Positions 55,369 through 63,726 of a stretch of DNA of 64,000 bases are shown piece by piece (positions within the stretch are counted from its first letter, which is position 1; the number at the start of each line of letters is the position of its first letter). Under the pieces are notes generated by a model that was not told the origin of the DNA, made no database searches, and was given only the letters and a program-made list of their open reading frames with translations. A program made the position numbers and the translations under genes. Source of the DNA: Embleya scabrispora (GTDB lineage: Bacteria; Actinomycetota; Actinomycetes; Streptomycetales; Streptomycetaceae); assembly GCF_002024165.1 (NCBI RefSeq), contig NZ_MWQN01000001.1, positions 4,381,501 through 4,445,500 of the forward strand, given 5' to 3'.

Positions 55369-56385
55369 GTGCAACGACGTACCTTTCTGGCCGGCGCCGC
55401 CGTCGCCGGCCTCACGGCGAAGTCATCCGCCGCGTACGCCTCCTCGGCTCGGGCACCCGCCCTCCCCGATCCCGCCGCCTATGTCGCCACCACCGCCCGC
55501 CTGCGGTCCCGCTACTGGATCGAGGAACCCGGGCGGTTGCTCCCGGTGGTGGCCGAACACGCCCGTCACGGTGCCCGACTGTTGGCCGAGGGGCCCGAGG
55601 GGGCGCACTGTTCCGCGATCGCGGAGACCGCGCTGCTCGCGTCCCGGATCGCCTTCTTCGACCTGAGCCTGCGCGGGCCGCACGTGCGGCGCTGGCAGGA
55701 CCTCGCGCTGGAGGCGGCGGACCGGGGCCGGGACGGCTCGCTGGCCGCGGCCGTGCTCGGGCACATGGCCTTCGCCCCGGCCTGGACCGGGCGCGGCACC
55801 GAGGCCCGCGACACGCTGGCCGCGGCGCGCGAGCGCACCACGGGCGGCGACGCGGGCCCGACCCTGCGGGCCTGGCTGGACGCGGTCGCGGCGGAGGCGG
55901 AGGTGCGGCTGGGTACGCCCGACGCGGCCTTTCCGCTGCTGGACCGGGCCGCCGACACGTTCGTGCCGCCGGACACGCCCGGGTCGTGGACGGCGGACGG
56001 CCCACCCGCCTGGCTGGACTGGTTCTCGGCGGCCCGCCTGGAGGGTTTCCGGGGCGCCGCGGAGGTGGCCGCCGGCCGATCGGCGGAGGCGCGGGCGACG
56101 CTGGAGCGGACCCTGGCGGGGCTGCCGGCGCACAGCCACAAGCAGCGCGCGATGACGCTGGCCGAACTGGCCGCGACGGCGGTGGGCGCCCGGGAGCCGC
56201 AGGACGCGTGTCGGCTGCTGGAGGAGGCGCTCGACCTGGTCGGCGTCCAGGGGTACGCGACGGCGGTGGACCGGGTCCGCACGGTGCGGGCGTCGCTGGC
56301 ACCGTGGTCCCGCGAGGCGTTCGTGCGGGACGTCGACGACCGCTTGCGCACGGGCGGCGGGGCGCCGCCGGAGGAGGCGGTCTGA
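55369..56385 (+). CDS. TPR protein with twin-arginine leader, paralogue of the XRE-TPR C-terminus
   Basis: 338 residues from GTG 55369, chosen because GGAGG sits six bases upstream; ATG 55357 is in frame. The N-terminus VQRRTFLAGAAVAGLTAKSSAAYA is a Tat-type signal (RRTFL). The rest is TPR helices. WLDWFSAARLEGFRGAAEVAAG and HKQRAMTLAELAATAVGA align well with WLDFFDASRLWGFRGRAELTAR and KQRAVMYADLAEAAF of the gene at 47678-49587, so they share ancestry, here without the DNA-binding domain. Whether the leader is really exported is open, since some cytoplasmic relatives keep an RR-F-L remnant. Confidence 0.78.
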   Translation: MQRRTFLAGAAVAGLTAKSSAAYASSARAPALPDPAAYVATTARLRSRYWIEEPGRLLPVVAEHARHGARLLAEGPEGAHCSAIAETALLASRIAFFDLSLRGPHVRRWQDLALEAADRGRDGSLAAAVLGHMAFAPAWTGRGTEARDTLAAARERTTGGDAGPTLRAWLDAVAAEAEVRLGTPDAAFPLLDRAADTFVPPDTPGSWTADGPPAWLDWFSAARLEGFRGAAEVAAGRSAEARATLERTLAGLPAHSHKQRAMTLAELAATAVGAREPQDACRLLEEALDLVGVQGYATAVDRVRTVRASLAPWSREAFVRDVDDRLRTGGGAPPEEAV

Positions 56386-56392
56386 GGCGGCC

Positions 56393-56424
56393 CCCGGCCA
56401 GGTGGTCGCGAGCACCTGGCCGGG
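56393..56424 (+). terminator. Hairpin terminator of the Tat-TPR gene
   Basis: CCCGGCCAGGTG / CACCTGGCCGGG, 12-bp perfect stem with an 8-nt loop, 7 bp after the stop, followed by CCGTTT. Confidence 0.85.
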
Positions 56425-56622
56425 CCGTTTGCCGCCGAGCGTCGGCCGGGCTGATCCGGCTTCGAGCGCCGGCCGGGCCGGAGGGTTGCCCGGTCGGCGC
56501 TTCGTGCGGTGGTTGAGTGCTTTCGGCCTCGATCACGGTGGGCCCGGGGTCGGAAGCGTCGTCCCCGGGGCGTGCGGGCGCGCCGACGTGGTGGAACCTC
56601 GCCGGCCGCCCCCGTGCTTCGG

Positions 56623-57288
56623 CTACCGGCCCGTCGTGCCGTTGATTCGGGCTATGGCGGCCGGTAGTTCGTCGAGGGTTTGCAGGCGCAAGTCGGTCAC
56701 CGCCATCAGTTCCGGGTCGTCGGCCACCAGGTAACCCCAGGGGCCTCGGCGGATGTGGGCCGTGCGCAGGCCCGCCCGGTGGGCCGGGCGGACGTCGTTG
56801 TCGAGGCGGTCGCCGACGTACAGGATCTCCTCGGCCGGGCACGGGCACTCGGCCACCAGGCGGTCGAAGAAGGCCGGCTCCGGCTTGCTGATGCCCCAGT
56901 CGTCGGAGGTGGCGAGCAGGTCCACGCCCAGGTCCAGGTCACGCAGGATGATGCCCGCGTGCACCGTCTGGTTGCCCACCACGCCCAGCCACAATCGCTG
57001 GTCGCGCAGCGCCTTGAGGCAGGGGCGGGTGTCGTTGTACAGGTCTTCCTCGCCGAACCACTCGGGAAAGCCCGCCTCGGCGCGCGCGGCCCGCTCGACG
57101 GTCAGGTCGAAGCCGGGCCGAAAGCGCTGGAACACCTCGCGATAGTCGAGGCCCTGCGCGATCACCGCCCCGAAGGTGGCCGCGAAGGTGTGTCGGGGCA
57201 CCCCGAGCCAGTCGGCCCACGTGCCGTACTCGCGCGTTTCGTCGACCAGGGTCTCGCCCACGTCGAACACCACGGCGCTGATCCGCAT
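56623..57288 (-). CDS. HAD-superfamily hydrolase
   Basis: 221 residues from ATG 57288 (GGGAGC upstream). Motif I VVFDVGETLVDE (nucleophile Asp 9; the usual second Asp is Gly), motif II VVGNQ, motif III lysine in SKPEPAFFDRL, motif IV VGDRLDNDV. Cap domain between I and II. The DxGxT variant is seen in phosphatase-like and haloacid-type HADs, so the reaction is uncertain. Single gene. Confidence 0.87.
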   Translation of the reverse strand: MRISAVVFDVGETLVDETREYGTWADWLGVPRHTFAATFGAVIAQGLDYREVFQRFRPGFDLTVERAARAEAGFPEWFGEEDLYNDTRPCLKALRDQRLWLGVVGNQTVHAGIILRDLDLGVDLLATSDDWGISKPEPAFFDRLVAECPCPAEEILYVGDRLDNDVRPAHRAGLRTAHIRRGPWGYLVADDPELMAVTDLRLQTLDELPAAIARINGTTGR

Positions 57289-57574
57289 TACCGCTCCCGC
57301 TGTCGTCGCCTGTCGGCCCCGTGTCCTGTGCCCGTGCGTCGAACCCCTTCGTCCGCCAGGCGAGAGATGGGCCTGTCAGGCCGAGCCCGATCGGATTCGT
57401 CCGCCGTTGTGGCGACTTGTCCGATCGGCGTGCGCCCGATGGCGGAATCCTTGCCGCGTGCTCGGGCGTGGGGCCATCCAGAAGGTACCGCCTGCCCGCA
57501 GGGCCGGCGTCGTTCCGAAGTCGGATCCGGTCGGTCTCGACCGAAATCGTTTTGTCCGTTACCCGACGGGGGCG

Positions 57575-58387
57575 TCAGGCGGTGTCTTTGTGGCCGGAAT
57601 CGATCGCCGCGACAGCGGAATCCGACCCGGCCCGGCGCATCGCCACCCCACCTCGCAACCCGTCGAGTCCACGCACCACCCACGGCGACGCCAGCGCGCC
57701 CAGACCCATCACCGCCAGGCCCGCGACCACGTCGGCGAGGTAGTGGTTCCCGGTGCCGAGCACCACCACGATCACGAACAGCGGATAGGCCGGCGCCAGT
57801 CCGCGCACCACCCGGCCGCGCCCGTGCCGCCACACCTGCCACCCGCACCACGCCGCCCAGCCCACGTGCAGCGACGGCATCGCCGCGTACTCGTTGGTCA
57901 TGTGCTCCATCCCGCGCGGCGCACTGGCCCCACCACCCCACCAGCCCCAGGACGCGAAGTGCGCCATGGTGTCGGTGAAGCCCGCGACCATCCGGGGCGG
58001 CGCGGTCGGGAAGAGCATGAAACCGGCCAGCGAGACCACCGTCGCGACGGCCAGCGTGGTGCGCGCGCCCCGATAGCGCTCGGGGCGTCGGCGCCACAAC
58101 CAGAACAGCACCAGCGGCGTCACCACGTAGTGCAGCGTCGCGTACGCGTAGTCGCAGACCACGCCGATCAACACGTGGTTCGAGACGACCCGGTTGAGCA
58201 CGCGCTCGGGGTCCAGGTGGCTCAGCGCCTCCACGTGCAGTATTCGCTCGGCGTTGCGCATCGCGGCGTCGGCGTCGCCGCGGACCACGAGCCGGCTCAG
58301 CGAGTACGCCTCGTACAGCACCACGATCAGCAGCAACTCGGTCCACCAGCGCGGACGCAGGCGGACCCCGGCGGGGGTCGACGACAT
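57575..58387 (-). CDS. PAP2-family membrane enzyme (inositol phosphotransferase/phosphatase type)
   Basis: 270 residues from ATG 58387. Five to six membrane spans. PAP2 motifs: PTAPPRM loop, MPSLHVGWA (PSxH) and GNHYLADVVAG (GxHYxxD). The arrangement matches streptomycete Aur1/Ipt1-like PAP2 proteins that act on lipid phosphates or transfer phospho-head groups at the membrane. The C-terminal 30 residues are a soluble tail. Divergent from the APH-like gene. Confidence 0.88.
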   Translation of the reverse strand: MSSTPAGVRLRPRWWTELLLIVVLYEAYSLSRLVVRGDADAAMRNAERILHVEALSHLDPERVLNRVVSNHVLIGVVCDYAYATLHYVVTPLVLFWLWRRRPERYRGARTTLAVATVVSLAGFMLFPTAPPRMVAGFTDTMAHFASWGWWGGGASAPRGMEHMTNEYAAMPSLHVGWAAWCGWQVWRHGRGRVVRGLAPAYPLFVIVVVLGTGNHYLADVVAGLAVMGLGALASPWVVRGLDGLRGGVAMRRAGSDSAVAAIDSGHKDTA

Positions 58388-58533
58388 CCATCCAGTCTGC
58401 AACACGCTCCGGTGCGCCACGGCATCGCGTCCGAACGATCCCGGCCGGCGGTCGCGAAGGGGGGCCGAGGACCGCGGTGTCGCGGCCCCGGGGCCGCCCT
58501 GTCGCGGGCCGTACCGGCGCTCGCGACCATTGA

Positions 58534-58566
58534 TGACACGTGTCACACATGATAGAACGTGTTTCA
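58534..58566. promoter_or_regulatory. Palindrome and KstR-type operator match upstream of the APH-like gene
   Basis: TGACACGTGTCA (58534-58545) is a perfect 12-bp palindrome. TAGAACGTGTTTCA (58553-58566) fits the KstR consensus TnnAACnnGTTnnA at every fixed position. Both are about 105-135 bp before the start at 58670, in the divergent promoter region. KstR is a TetR-family repressor of sterol/fatty-acid genes in mycobacteria and rhodococci. Whether a KstR-like protein acts here is inference. Confidence 0.55.
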
Positions 58567-58669
58567 CTTTTCTGCCGGGTGGACGCTGCCCGCAGGGCGG
58601 GGACCGGGCGTCGGCAGGGACGTCCGGCACCGCCGGTCGCAGCTCGCGACGTGGATACCGGAGGTTGTC

Positions 58670-59806
58670 GTGGCCGACTCCGACGAGGTCACCCGTCCGC
58701 AGACCAGCACGCGGGACCTGGCGACGGTGCACGATCAACTGCTGGTCTGGCTGGCGGGCCGACTGCCCGAGGGCGCCGAGCCGGAGATCTCCGAGCTGCG
58801 CGCCCCGTCGGGCAACGGGATGTCGAGCGAGACGCTGCTGTTCGACGCGACGTGGACCGCGGACGGCGAGCGCCGCACCGAACGCTGCGTGGTGCGGATG
58901 CGGCCGGCGATGGACGCCAAGCCGGTCTTCCCGAGCTACGACATGGACAAGCAGTTCGCGGTGATGACGCTGGTCGCCGAGCGCTGCTCGATCCCGGTGC
59001 CCGCGTTGTTGTGGAACGAGCCGGACGAGGGGCCGCTGGGCGCCCCCTTCTTCGTGATGCGCCGGGCCGAGGGCGCCGCGCCGCCCGACGTGATGCCGTA
59101 CACGATCGACGGCTGGATGCTCGCGGCCACGCCCGAGCAGCGCCGCAGGCTCCAGGAGGAGTCGGTGGCCGTGGTGGCCGCGATCCACGGGATCGAGACC
59201 ACGCCCGAGGAGATCGCGTTCCTCCAGTACGACGGCGCCGGCGAGACCGCGCTGCGCCGGCACCTGGACGACCTGCGCGCGTTCTACGAGTGGGGCATCG
59301 AGGGGCAGCGGGTGCCGCTCCTGGATCGGGCGTTCGAGTGGCTGGAGGACAACTTCCCCGCCGAGGTCGGCCCGGACGTGATCAGCTGGGGCGACGCCCG
59401 CATCGGCAACATCCTGTACGTGGACTTCACGCCGACCGCGGTCCTGGACTGGGAGATGGCCGCGGTCGGTCCGCGCGAACTGGACCTGGCCTGGATGATC
59501 TTCATCCACGCGTTCTTCCAGGACATCGCCACCCGCTACGGCCTCCCCGGCCTGCCCGACTTCATGCGCACCGAGGACGTGTGCGCGCAGTACGAGAAGC
59601 TGACCGGCCACACGCCGCGTGACATGCGCTACTTCGAGATGTACGCGGCGGTGCGGCACGGCGCGGTGATGGCCCGCATCGCGCACCGCCAGTGGCACTT
59701 CGGCGAGCGCGAGCAGCCGGCCGACCTCGACGAGACGGTGCTGCACCGGGGGTTGATCGAGGCGATGCTGGCCGGCACGTACTGGGAGCGCGCGCAGGAG
59801 AACTGA
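58670..59806 (+). CDS. APH-like phosphotransferase family protein (ACAD10/FadE-associated type)
   Basis: 378 residues from GTG 58670, with GGAGG five bases upstream. APH/choline-kinase fold: N-lobe with APSGNGMSSETLLFDATW and VVRMRP (Lys replaced by Arg in the VAIK position), hinge FFVMRRAEG, catalytic loop ISWGDARIGNIL (HxDxxxxN with His replaced by Trp) and metal-binding VLDWEMAAVGP. This subgroup accompanies acyl-CoA dehydrogenase genes in mycobacteria and is thought to phosphorylate hydroxyacyl-type substrates, not antibiotics. It does not support an aminoglycoside-resistance call. Confidence 0.87.
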   Translation: MADSDEVTRPQTSTRDLATVHDQLLVWLAGRLPEGAEPEISELRAPSGNGMSSETLLFDATWTADGERRTERCVVRMRPAMDAKPVFPSYDMDKQFAVMTLVAERCSIPVPALLWNEPDEGPLGAPFFVMRRAEGAAPPDVMPYTIDGWMLAATPEQRRRLQEESVAVVAAIHGIETTPEEIAFLQYDGAGETALRRHLDDLRAFYEWGIEGQRVPLLDRAFEWLEDNFPAEVGPDVISWGDARIGNILYVDFTPTAVLDWEMAAVGPRELDLAWMIFIHAFFQDIATRYGLPGLPDFMRTEDVCAQYEKLTGHTPRDMRYFEMYAAVRHGAVMARIAHRQWHFGEREQPADLDETVLHRGLIEAMLAGTYWERAQEN

Positions 59807-60050
59807 CGCCCCGTCACCACTACCCGCGCGCCGGTCCCGCGGCGGGCGCCCTCCCCGGGCTCGGCGGGTGTGCGCTCGGACAAGATCCCGAGGGGTTAGG
59901 CTGGACTCTTCACCATCATCCGAGACGGGCACATCTGACCCGTGCGGGTGATCGTGTGTGACGGGCGACATCACGCGGACACCGTCCGTGTTGTTGTCGG
60001 TAGCATGAATTCCCGGGGGCGACTCCGGGGGTAGCTGCCGGAGGTGCCGC

Positions 60051-62321
60051 ATGACGATCGGGGGACTCGACCCGCCGGCCGGGGCCGGTGTGCCCAAGGG
60101 TGCGCCGCGAGCCGAGGGTGACGTTCCGAGCCGGAGCATGTCCGACCGCGTCGGACGACTGTCCCGCCGGCCTGTCCAACAACCCATCCAACGACTGGGT
60201 CTGGCCGCGGTCACGTTCCTCACCGGAAGCCGTCGACGCACGCCGGACGCGGTCGAACCGCTGCTCCAGGTGCATCGTGTGCACCACCCGAAGGCCGATG
60301 TGACGGCCATTCAAGAGGCGTACGCGGTTGCCGAGTTGTCCCATCGCGGGCAGATGCGCAAGAGCGGCGAGCCGTACATCACGCACCCCCTCGCGGTGGC
60401 CACGATCCTGGCCGAGTTGGGTGCCGACACCACCACGCTGGTGGCCGCGCTGCTGCACGACACGGTCGAGGACACCGACCTGACCCTCGAAGAGGTGCGC
60501 GCGGCGTTCGGCGACGACGTCACACACCTGGTCGACGGGGTGACCAAGCTGGAGCGGGTCGACCTGGGCGACCGGGCCGAGGCCGAGACGATGCGCAAGA
60601 TCATCGTGGCCACCGGTCGGGACCTGCGGGTGACCGTGATCAAGCTGGCCGACCGGCTGCACAACATGCGCACGATCCGATATCGCCGCCGGGCCAGCCA
60701 GATCCGCACCGCCGAGGCCACGCAGGAGGTGTTCATCCCGCTCGCCGAGCGGTTGGGCATCCACGTGCTCAAGTCGGAGCTGGAGGACATCGTCTTCGCC
60801 ACGCTCCGACCCGAGGAGCACGCCGCCACGGCGCGCACGGTCAGCGCCAGTCAGGCGGTCACCGACGAGGCCGTGTCGAAACTGTGTACGACGGTCAAAC
60901 GCGCGCTGCGCGAGGCCGGGATCGAGGCGGAGGTATCGCCGCGCGCGCGGCACCACGTATCCGTGCGCCGCGTACAAAAGCGGCGCGGACGCGAGGACCT
61001 GAGCCCGTTCGACCTCTCCCGGCTGATGATCGTGGTCGACGCCGACACCGACTGTTACGGCGCGCTCGGCGTACTGCACACCTGCTGGTCGCCGATCGCG
61101 GGCGAGTTCAAGGACTACATCGCAACCCCCAAGTTCAACCTGTACCAATCGCTGCACACCGCGATCACGCTGCCCGAGGGCGACAAGGTCGAGGTACTGA
61201 TCCGCACCCGTCGCATGCATCGCCTGGCCGAGTTCGGCGTCGTGGCGCACACCGGGAAAGCGGAGGCCGGGCCCGACGCCCCCGAGCAACTCGCCTGGCT
61301 GCACCGGTTGCTCGCCTGGCAGGGCGGCATCCCCGACGCACACGTCTTCTGGAGCTCGCTGACCGCCGACCTGTCGGCGGACCGCGAGCTCCTGGTCTTC
61401 ACCCCCGGGGGACGTCCGCTCACCCTGCCGGCGGGCTCCACGTGCGTGGACGCGGCCTACGCGATCGACGAGCAGACCGGCCACCGATGTATCGGCGCGC
61501 AGATCAACGGCCGCCTGGTGGCGCTGAGTTCGGTCCTGGCGGACGGCGAGACGGTGTCCATCATCACCGCCCCGCCCGGCGCGGCGGCACCGTCGAAGGA
61601 ATGGCTCTCGTTCGTCCGCAGCCCGCTGGCCCGGGTGGCGATCGAAGCCTGGCTGGCCAAGTATCCGAACGGCATCGAGGGCCGGATGGATCCGCTGCTC
61701 GCCCCGCCGCTGGGCAACCTGGCCGCCGCGGGCGAGGCCGCGCCGACCCTCCCGGCGAGCCGTCCCGAGCCGGCCGCCGCGCCCGACGAGGCCGCCGCCC
61801 AGGCCCCGGCCCGGACCCGACGCGCCCCCTCCGACCCCGGCGAGGCCGCGGTCAGCGTGCCGGGCTCGCCCGGAGCGCCGGTCCGCCTGGCCCGCTGCTG
61901 CACCCCGGTGCCGCCGGACGAGTTGGCGGGCTTCGTGATCCGCGGCGGCACGGTCGCGGTACACCGGGCCGACTGCACCAACGTCCAGCAGATGCGCCGC
62001 GCCGGCCGCGACGTGGTCGCCGCGTCCTGGCTGCCGCACCAGGCCGACCAGGGCTACCGGGTCACCCTGCAACTGGAGGCCCTGGACCGCCCCCGCCTCC
62101 TCGCCGACGTCACCGCCGCGATCGACGCGGAGGGCGCCGACATCACCTCGGCCTCGATCGCGCCGCCGCAGCAGATGCGCGTCCGACAGACCTACACGAT
62201 CCGCCTGGCCGACCTGGCCACCCTCCCGAAGCTGCTTCGGGCCCTGCGCCGGGTGCAGGGCGTATACGACGTCTACCGGGCGAGGCCGCGCGTACACCCG
62301 AGGGTGGCGGACCGACCCTAG
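60051..62321 (+). CDS. RSH (RelA/SpoT homologue) with intact hydrolase and degenerate synthetase motifs
   Basis: 756 residues from ATG 60051 (GGAGGTGCCGC just upstream). HD hydrolase domain: SHRGQMRKSGEPYITHP, LLHDTVEDT (H136, D137), KLADRLHNMRT, all present. The synthetase domain (about 290-400) keeps FKDYIATPKFNLYQSLHT and EVLIRT, but the G-loop RxKxxxSIxxK reads RARHHVSVRRV and the following DLVGIR reads DLSRLM. TGS domain about 447-505, Zn-finger/RIS (RCCTPVPPDEL), ACT domain at the end. It is likely a (p)ppGpp hydrolase or regulator rather than the main RelA. Confidence 0.9.
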   Translation: MTIGGLDPPAGAGVPKGAPRAEGDVPSRSMSDRVGRLSRRPVQQPIQRLGLAAVTFLTGSRRRTPDAVEPLLQVHRVHHPKADVTAIQEAYAVAELSHRGQMRKSGEPYITHPLAVATILAELGADTTTLVAALLHDTVEDTDLTLEEVRAAFGDDVTHLVDGVTKLERVDLGDRAEAETMRKIIVATGRDLRVTVIKLADRLHNMRTIRYRRRASQIRTAEATQEVFIPLAERLGIHVLKSELEDIVFATLRPEEHAATARTVSASQAVTDEAVSKLCTTVKRALREAGIEAEVSPRARHHVSVRRVQKRRGREDLSPFDLSRLMIVVDADTDCYGALGVLHTCWSPIAGEFKDYIATPKFNLYQSLHTAITLPEGDKVEVLIRTRRMHRLAEFGVVAHTGKAEAGPDAPEQLAWLHRLLAWQGGIPDAHVFWSSLTADLSADRELLVFTPGGRPLTLPAGSTCVDAAYAIDEQTGHRCIGAQINGRLVALSSVLADGETVSIITAPPGAAAPSKEWLSFVRSPLARVAIEAWLAKYPNGIEGRMDPLLAPPLGNLAAAGEAAPTLPASRPEPAAAPDEAAAQAPARTRRAPSDPGEAAVSVPGSPGAPVRLARCCTPVPPDELAGFVIRGGTVAVHRADCTNVQQMRRAGRDVVAASWLPHQADQGYRVTLQLEALDRPRLLADVTAAIDAEGADITSASIAPPQQMRVRQTYTIRLADLATLPKLLRALRRVQGVYDVYRARPRVHPRVADRP

Positions 62322-62330
62322 GGTCGGTCC
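62309..62330. terminator. Perfect 22-bp palindrome forming both stop codons and a bidirectional terminator
   Basis: Arms GGACCGACCC and GGGTCGGTCC around a central TA. The RSH gene ends GAC CGA CCC TAG across it, and the MarR gene on the other strand ends in the same codons, so the two genes overlap by four bases (62318-62321) and both proteins end in DRP. The palindrome must also form the terminator hairpin in either transcript. Confidence 0.85.
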
Positions 62331-62821
62331 GATCCGCTCGACCGGCCCTGGCTCGGCCGGGTCCGATCGGGCTCGACGCCGACCTCCGCCACGTCGCCGC
62401 GCAGGACGTCGTTGAAGCGGGCCAAGTGGTCCGCGAGCGCGCCCAGTTCCTCCTTGGGCCAGGAGGCGAACCGTTCCGCCATCACCGCGAGGCTGCGCCT
62501 GCGCGCGTCGGCGAGCCGCAACCGGCCGGCTTCGGTGACGGTGATCAGGTGCGATCGGCGATTGGTCGGGTCGGTGGTCCGGGCGATCAGCAGGGCCTCC
62601 TCCAGGGAGGTCAACTGCCGACTGATCGTGGTCTTGTCCAGGCTCAGCAGGCAGGCGAGTTCCTTGCCGGTCGAGGTGCCGCGCTCCTCCAAAAGGGCGA
62701 GCAGGTGAAACTCCGCCTGGGTGATCCCCGCGGCCTGGAGCGGAGGAGCCATCAACAGCCGAATCAACCGGGTGGCGGCACCGACCTCACGGACCACTCG
62801 CCGCTCAACGCTGTCCGACAT
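62318..62821 (-). CDS. MarR-family transcriptional regulator
   Basis: 167 residues from ATG 62821, with GAGGAGC eight bases upstream; ATG 62836 is an alternative. Winged helix: GITQAEFHLLALLEERGTSTGKELACLLSLDKTTISRQLTSLEEALL (as short motifs), wing TTDPTNRRSHLITVTEAGR. MarR proteins usually repress resistance or catabolic genes and respond to small aromatic ligands. No target gene is evident nearby, except possibly itself. Its 3' end overlaps the RSH gene within a shared palindrome. Confidence 0.9.
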   Translation of the reverse strand: MSDSVERRVVREVGAATRLIRLLMAPPLQAAGITQAEFHLLALLEERGTSTGKELACLLSLDKTTISRQLTSLEEALLIARTTDPTNRRSHLITVTEAGRLRLADARRRSLAVMAERFASWPKEELGALADHLARFNDVLRGDVAEVGVEPDRTRPSQGRSSGSDRP

Positions 62822-62876
62822 CGCCTTGCTCCTCATCACCGCGCACCCTGAATGTGCGCCAAGCGTGCCGGAAACG

Positions 62877-62891
62877 GTTGCAAAACACAAC
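62877..62891. promoter_or_regulatory. Possible MarR operator
   Basis: GTTG - 7 nt - CAAC at 62877-62891, in an AT-richer patch (GTTGCAAAACACAAC) 56 bp upstream of the MarR start, where its own promoter should be. The short arms make this a weak call. Confidence 0.4.
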
Positions 62892-62901
62892 AAGCTGCGC
62901 C

Positions 62902-63450
62902 GGGTGGGGGATGGGGGTATGGGGCGGGGGCGCGGGGAGTCGGGTGGGGGGCGGGGCGGGTGCCGGGGCGTGGGGTGGGTGAGGCGTGGTGCGTGGGTCG
63001 TGGGGTGGGTGAGATGGGGTGGCGGGGTTGTGAGGTGAGCGGGGTCGGGGTTGGGGGTGGGTGAGGCGCGGTGCCGGGGGCGTGGGGTGGGTGAGATGGG
63101 GTGCGGGGGTTGTGGGGTGGGTGGGGCGCGGTGCCGGGGCGTGGGGTGGGTGAGATGAGGTGCCGGGATTGCGGAGTGGGTGAGAGGCGTGGTGCGTGGG
63201 TGGTGGGGGGCAAGGAGGGGTGCTGGGGCTGCGAGGTGAGCGGGGTCGGCGCGGGGGGCGTGAGGTGGGCAAGTGGGGCGCTGGAGCTGCGGGGTGAGCG
63301 GGGGCGTGGGGTGAGTGAGGTGGTGGGCGTGGGGAGGCCACGCGCGGTGCCGGAGTCCGCCGCGAGCGGGTGGGTGGGCGTGGTCGCGGCTGCGGGAGCG
63401 AAGGGGTGGGCCGGGGTCGCGGGGTGAGGAGCGGGCTGGGCTGGAGTTGT
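62902..63450. repeat. G-rich degenerate minisatellite with quadruplex potential
   Basis: About 550 bp of plus-strand sequence that is G/T-rich and C-poor. The core CGTGGGGTGGGTGAG recurs at 62969, 62999, 63081 and 63140, and GCGCGGTGCCGGGG at 63067 and 63127. Four runs of three to five G within 62902-62924 could form a G-quadruplex. Open frames across it on the minus strand are Pro/His/Thr-rich products of the repeat, not genes. Confidence 0.8.
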
Positions 63451-63610
63451 GACGAGAGCGAAGGGGTGGGCCGGGGTCGCGGCGGGAGCGGGTGGGTGGG
63501 CGCGGTCGCGACGGGAGCAGGACGGCAGGCACAGTCGCGGCGGGAGGGCAGGGGTGGGCCGGAGTCGTGGCGGCGGCGGTGGCTTTTTGTTGGGCGCTTC
63601 GCGCCGGCTC

Positions 63611-63669
63611 GCGGGGCACCGCTTTTCTGCTCCCCCGCTTCGCTCCTCCGCAGAAAAGCGGCACCCCGC
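63611..63669. repeat. Inverted repeat, 20-bp arms
   Basis: Arms 63611-63630 and 63650-63669, 18 of 20 positions paired, containing CGCTTTTCTGC / GCAGAAAAGCG, around a 19-nt loop. No gene runs into it with certainty, so it is either a remnant terminator or part of a larger structured element together with the repeat at 63727-63983. Confidence 0.75.
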
Positions 63670-63726
63670 TTGCGGCTGTGCGCCCCTCCGCTTCGCTCCG
63701 GGTCGCCCAGCCTGAAAAAACAAGCG

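Noticed and set aside
58670-59806. Aminoglycoside resistance kinase
   Set aside because: The catalytic HxD His is Trp and the VAIK Lys is Arg. Sequence fits the acyl-CoA-associated APH-like subgroup instead.
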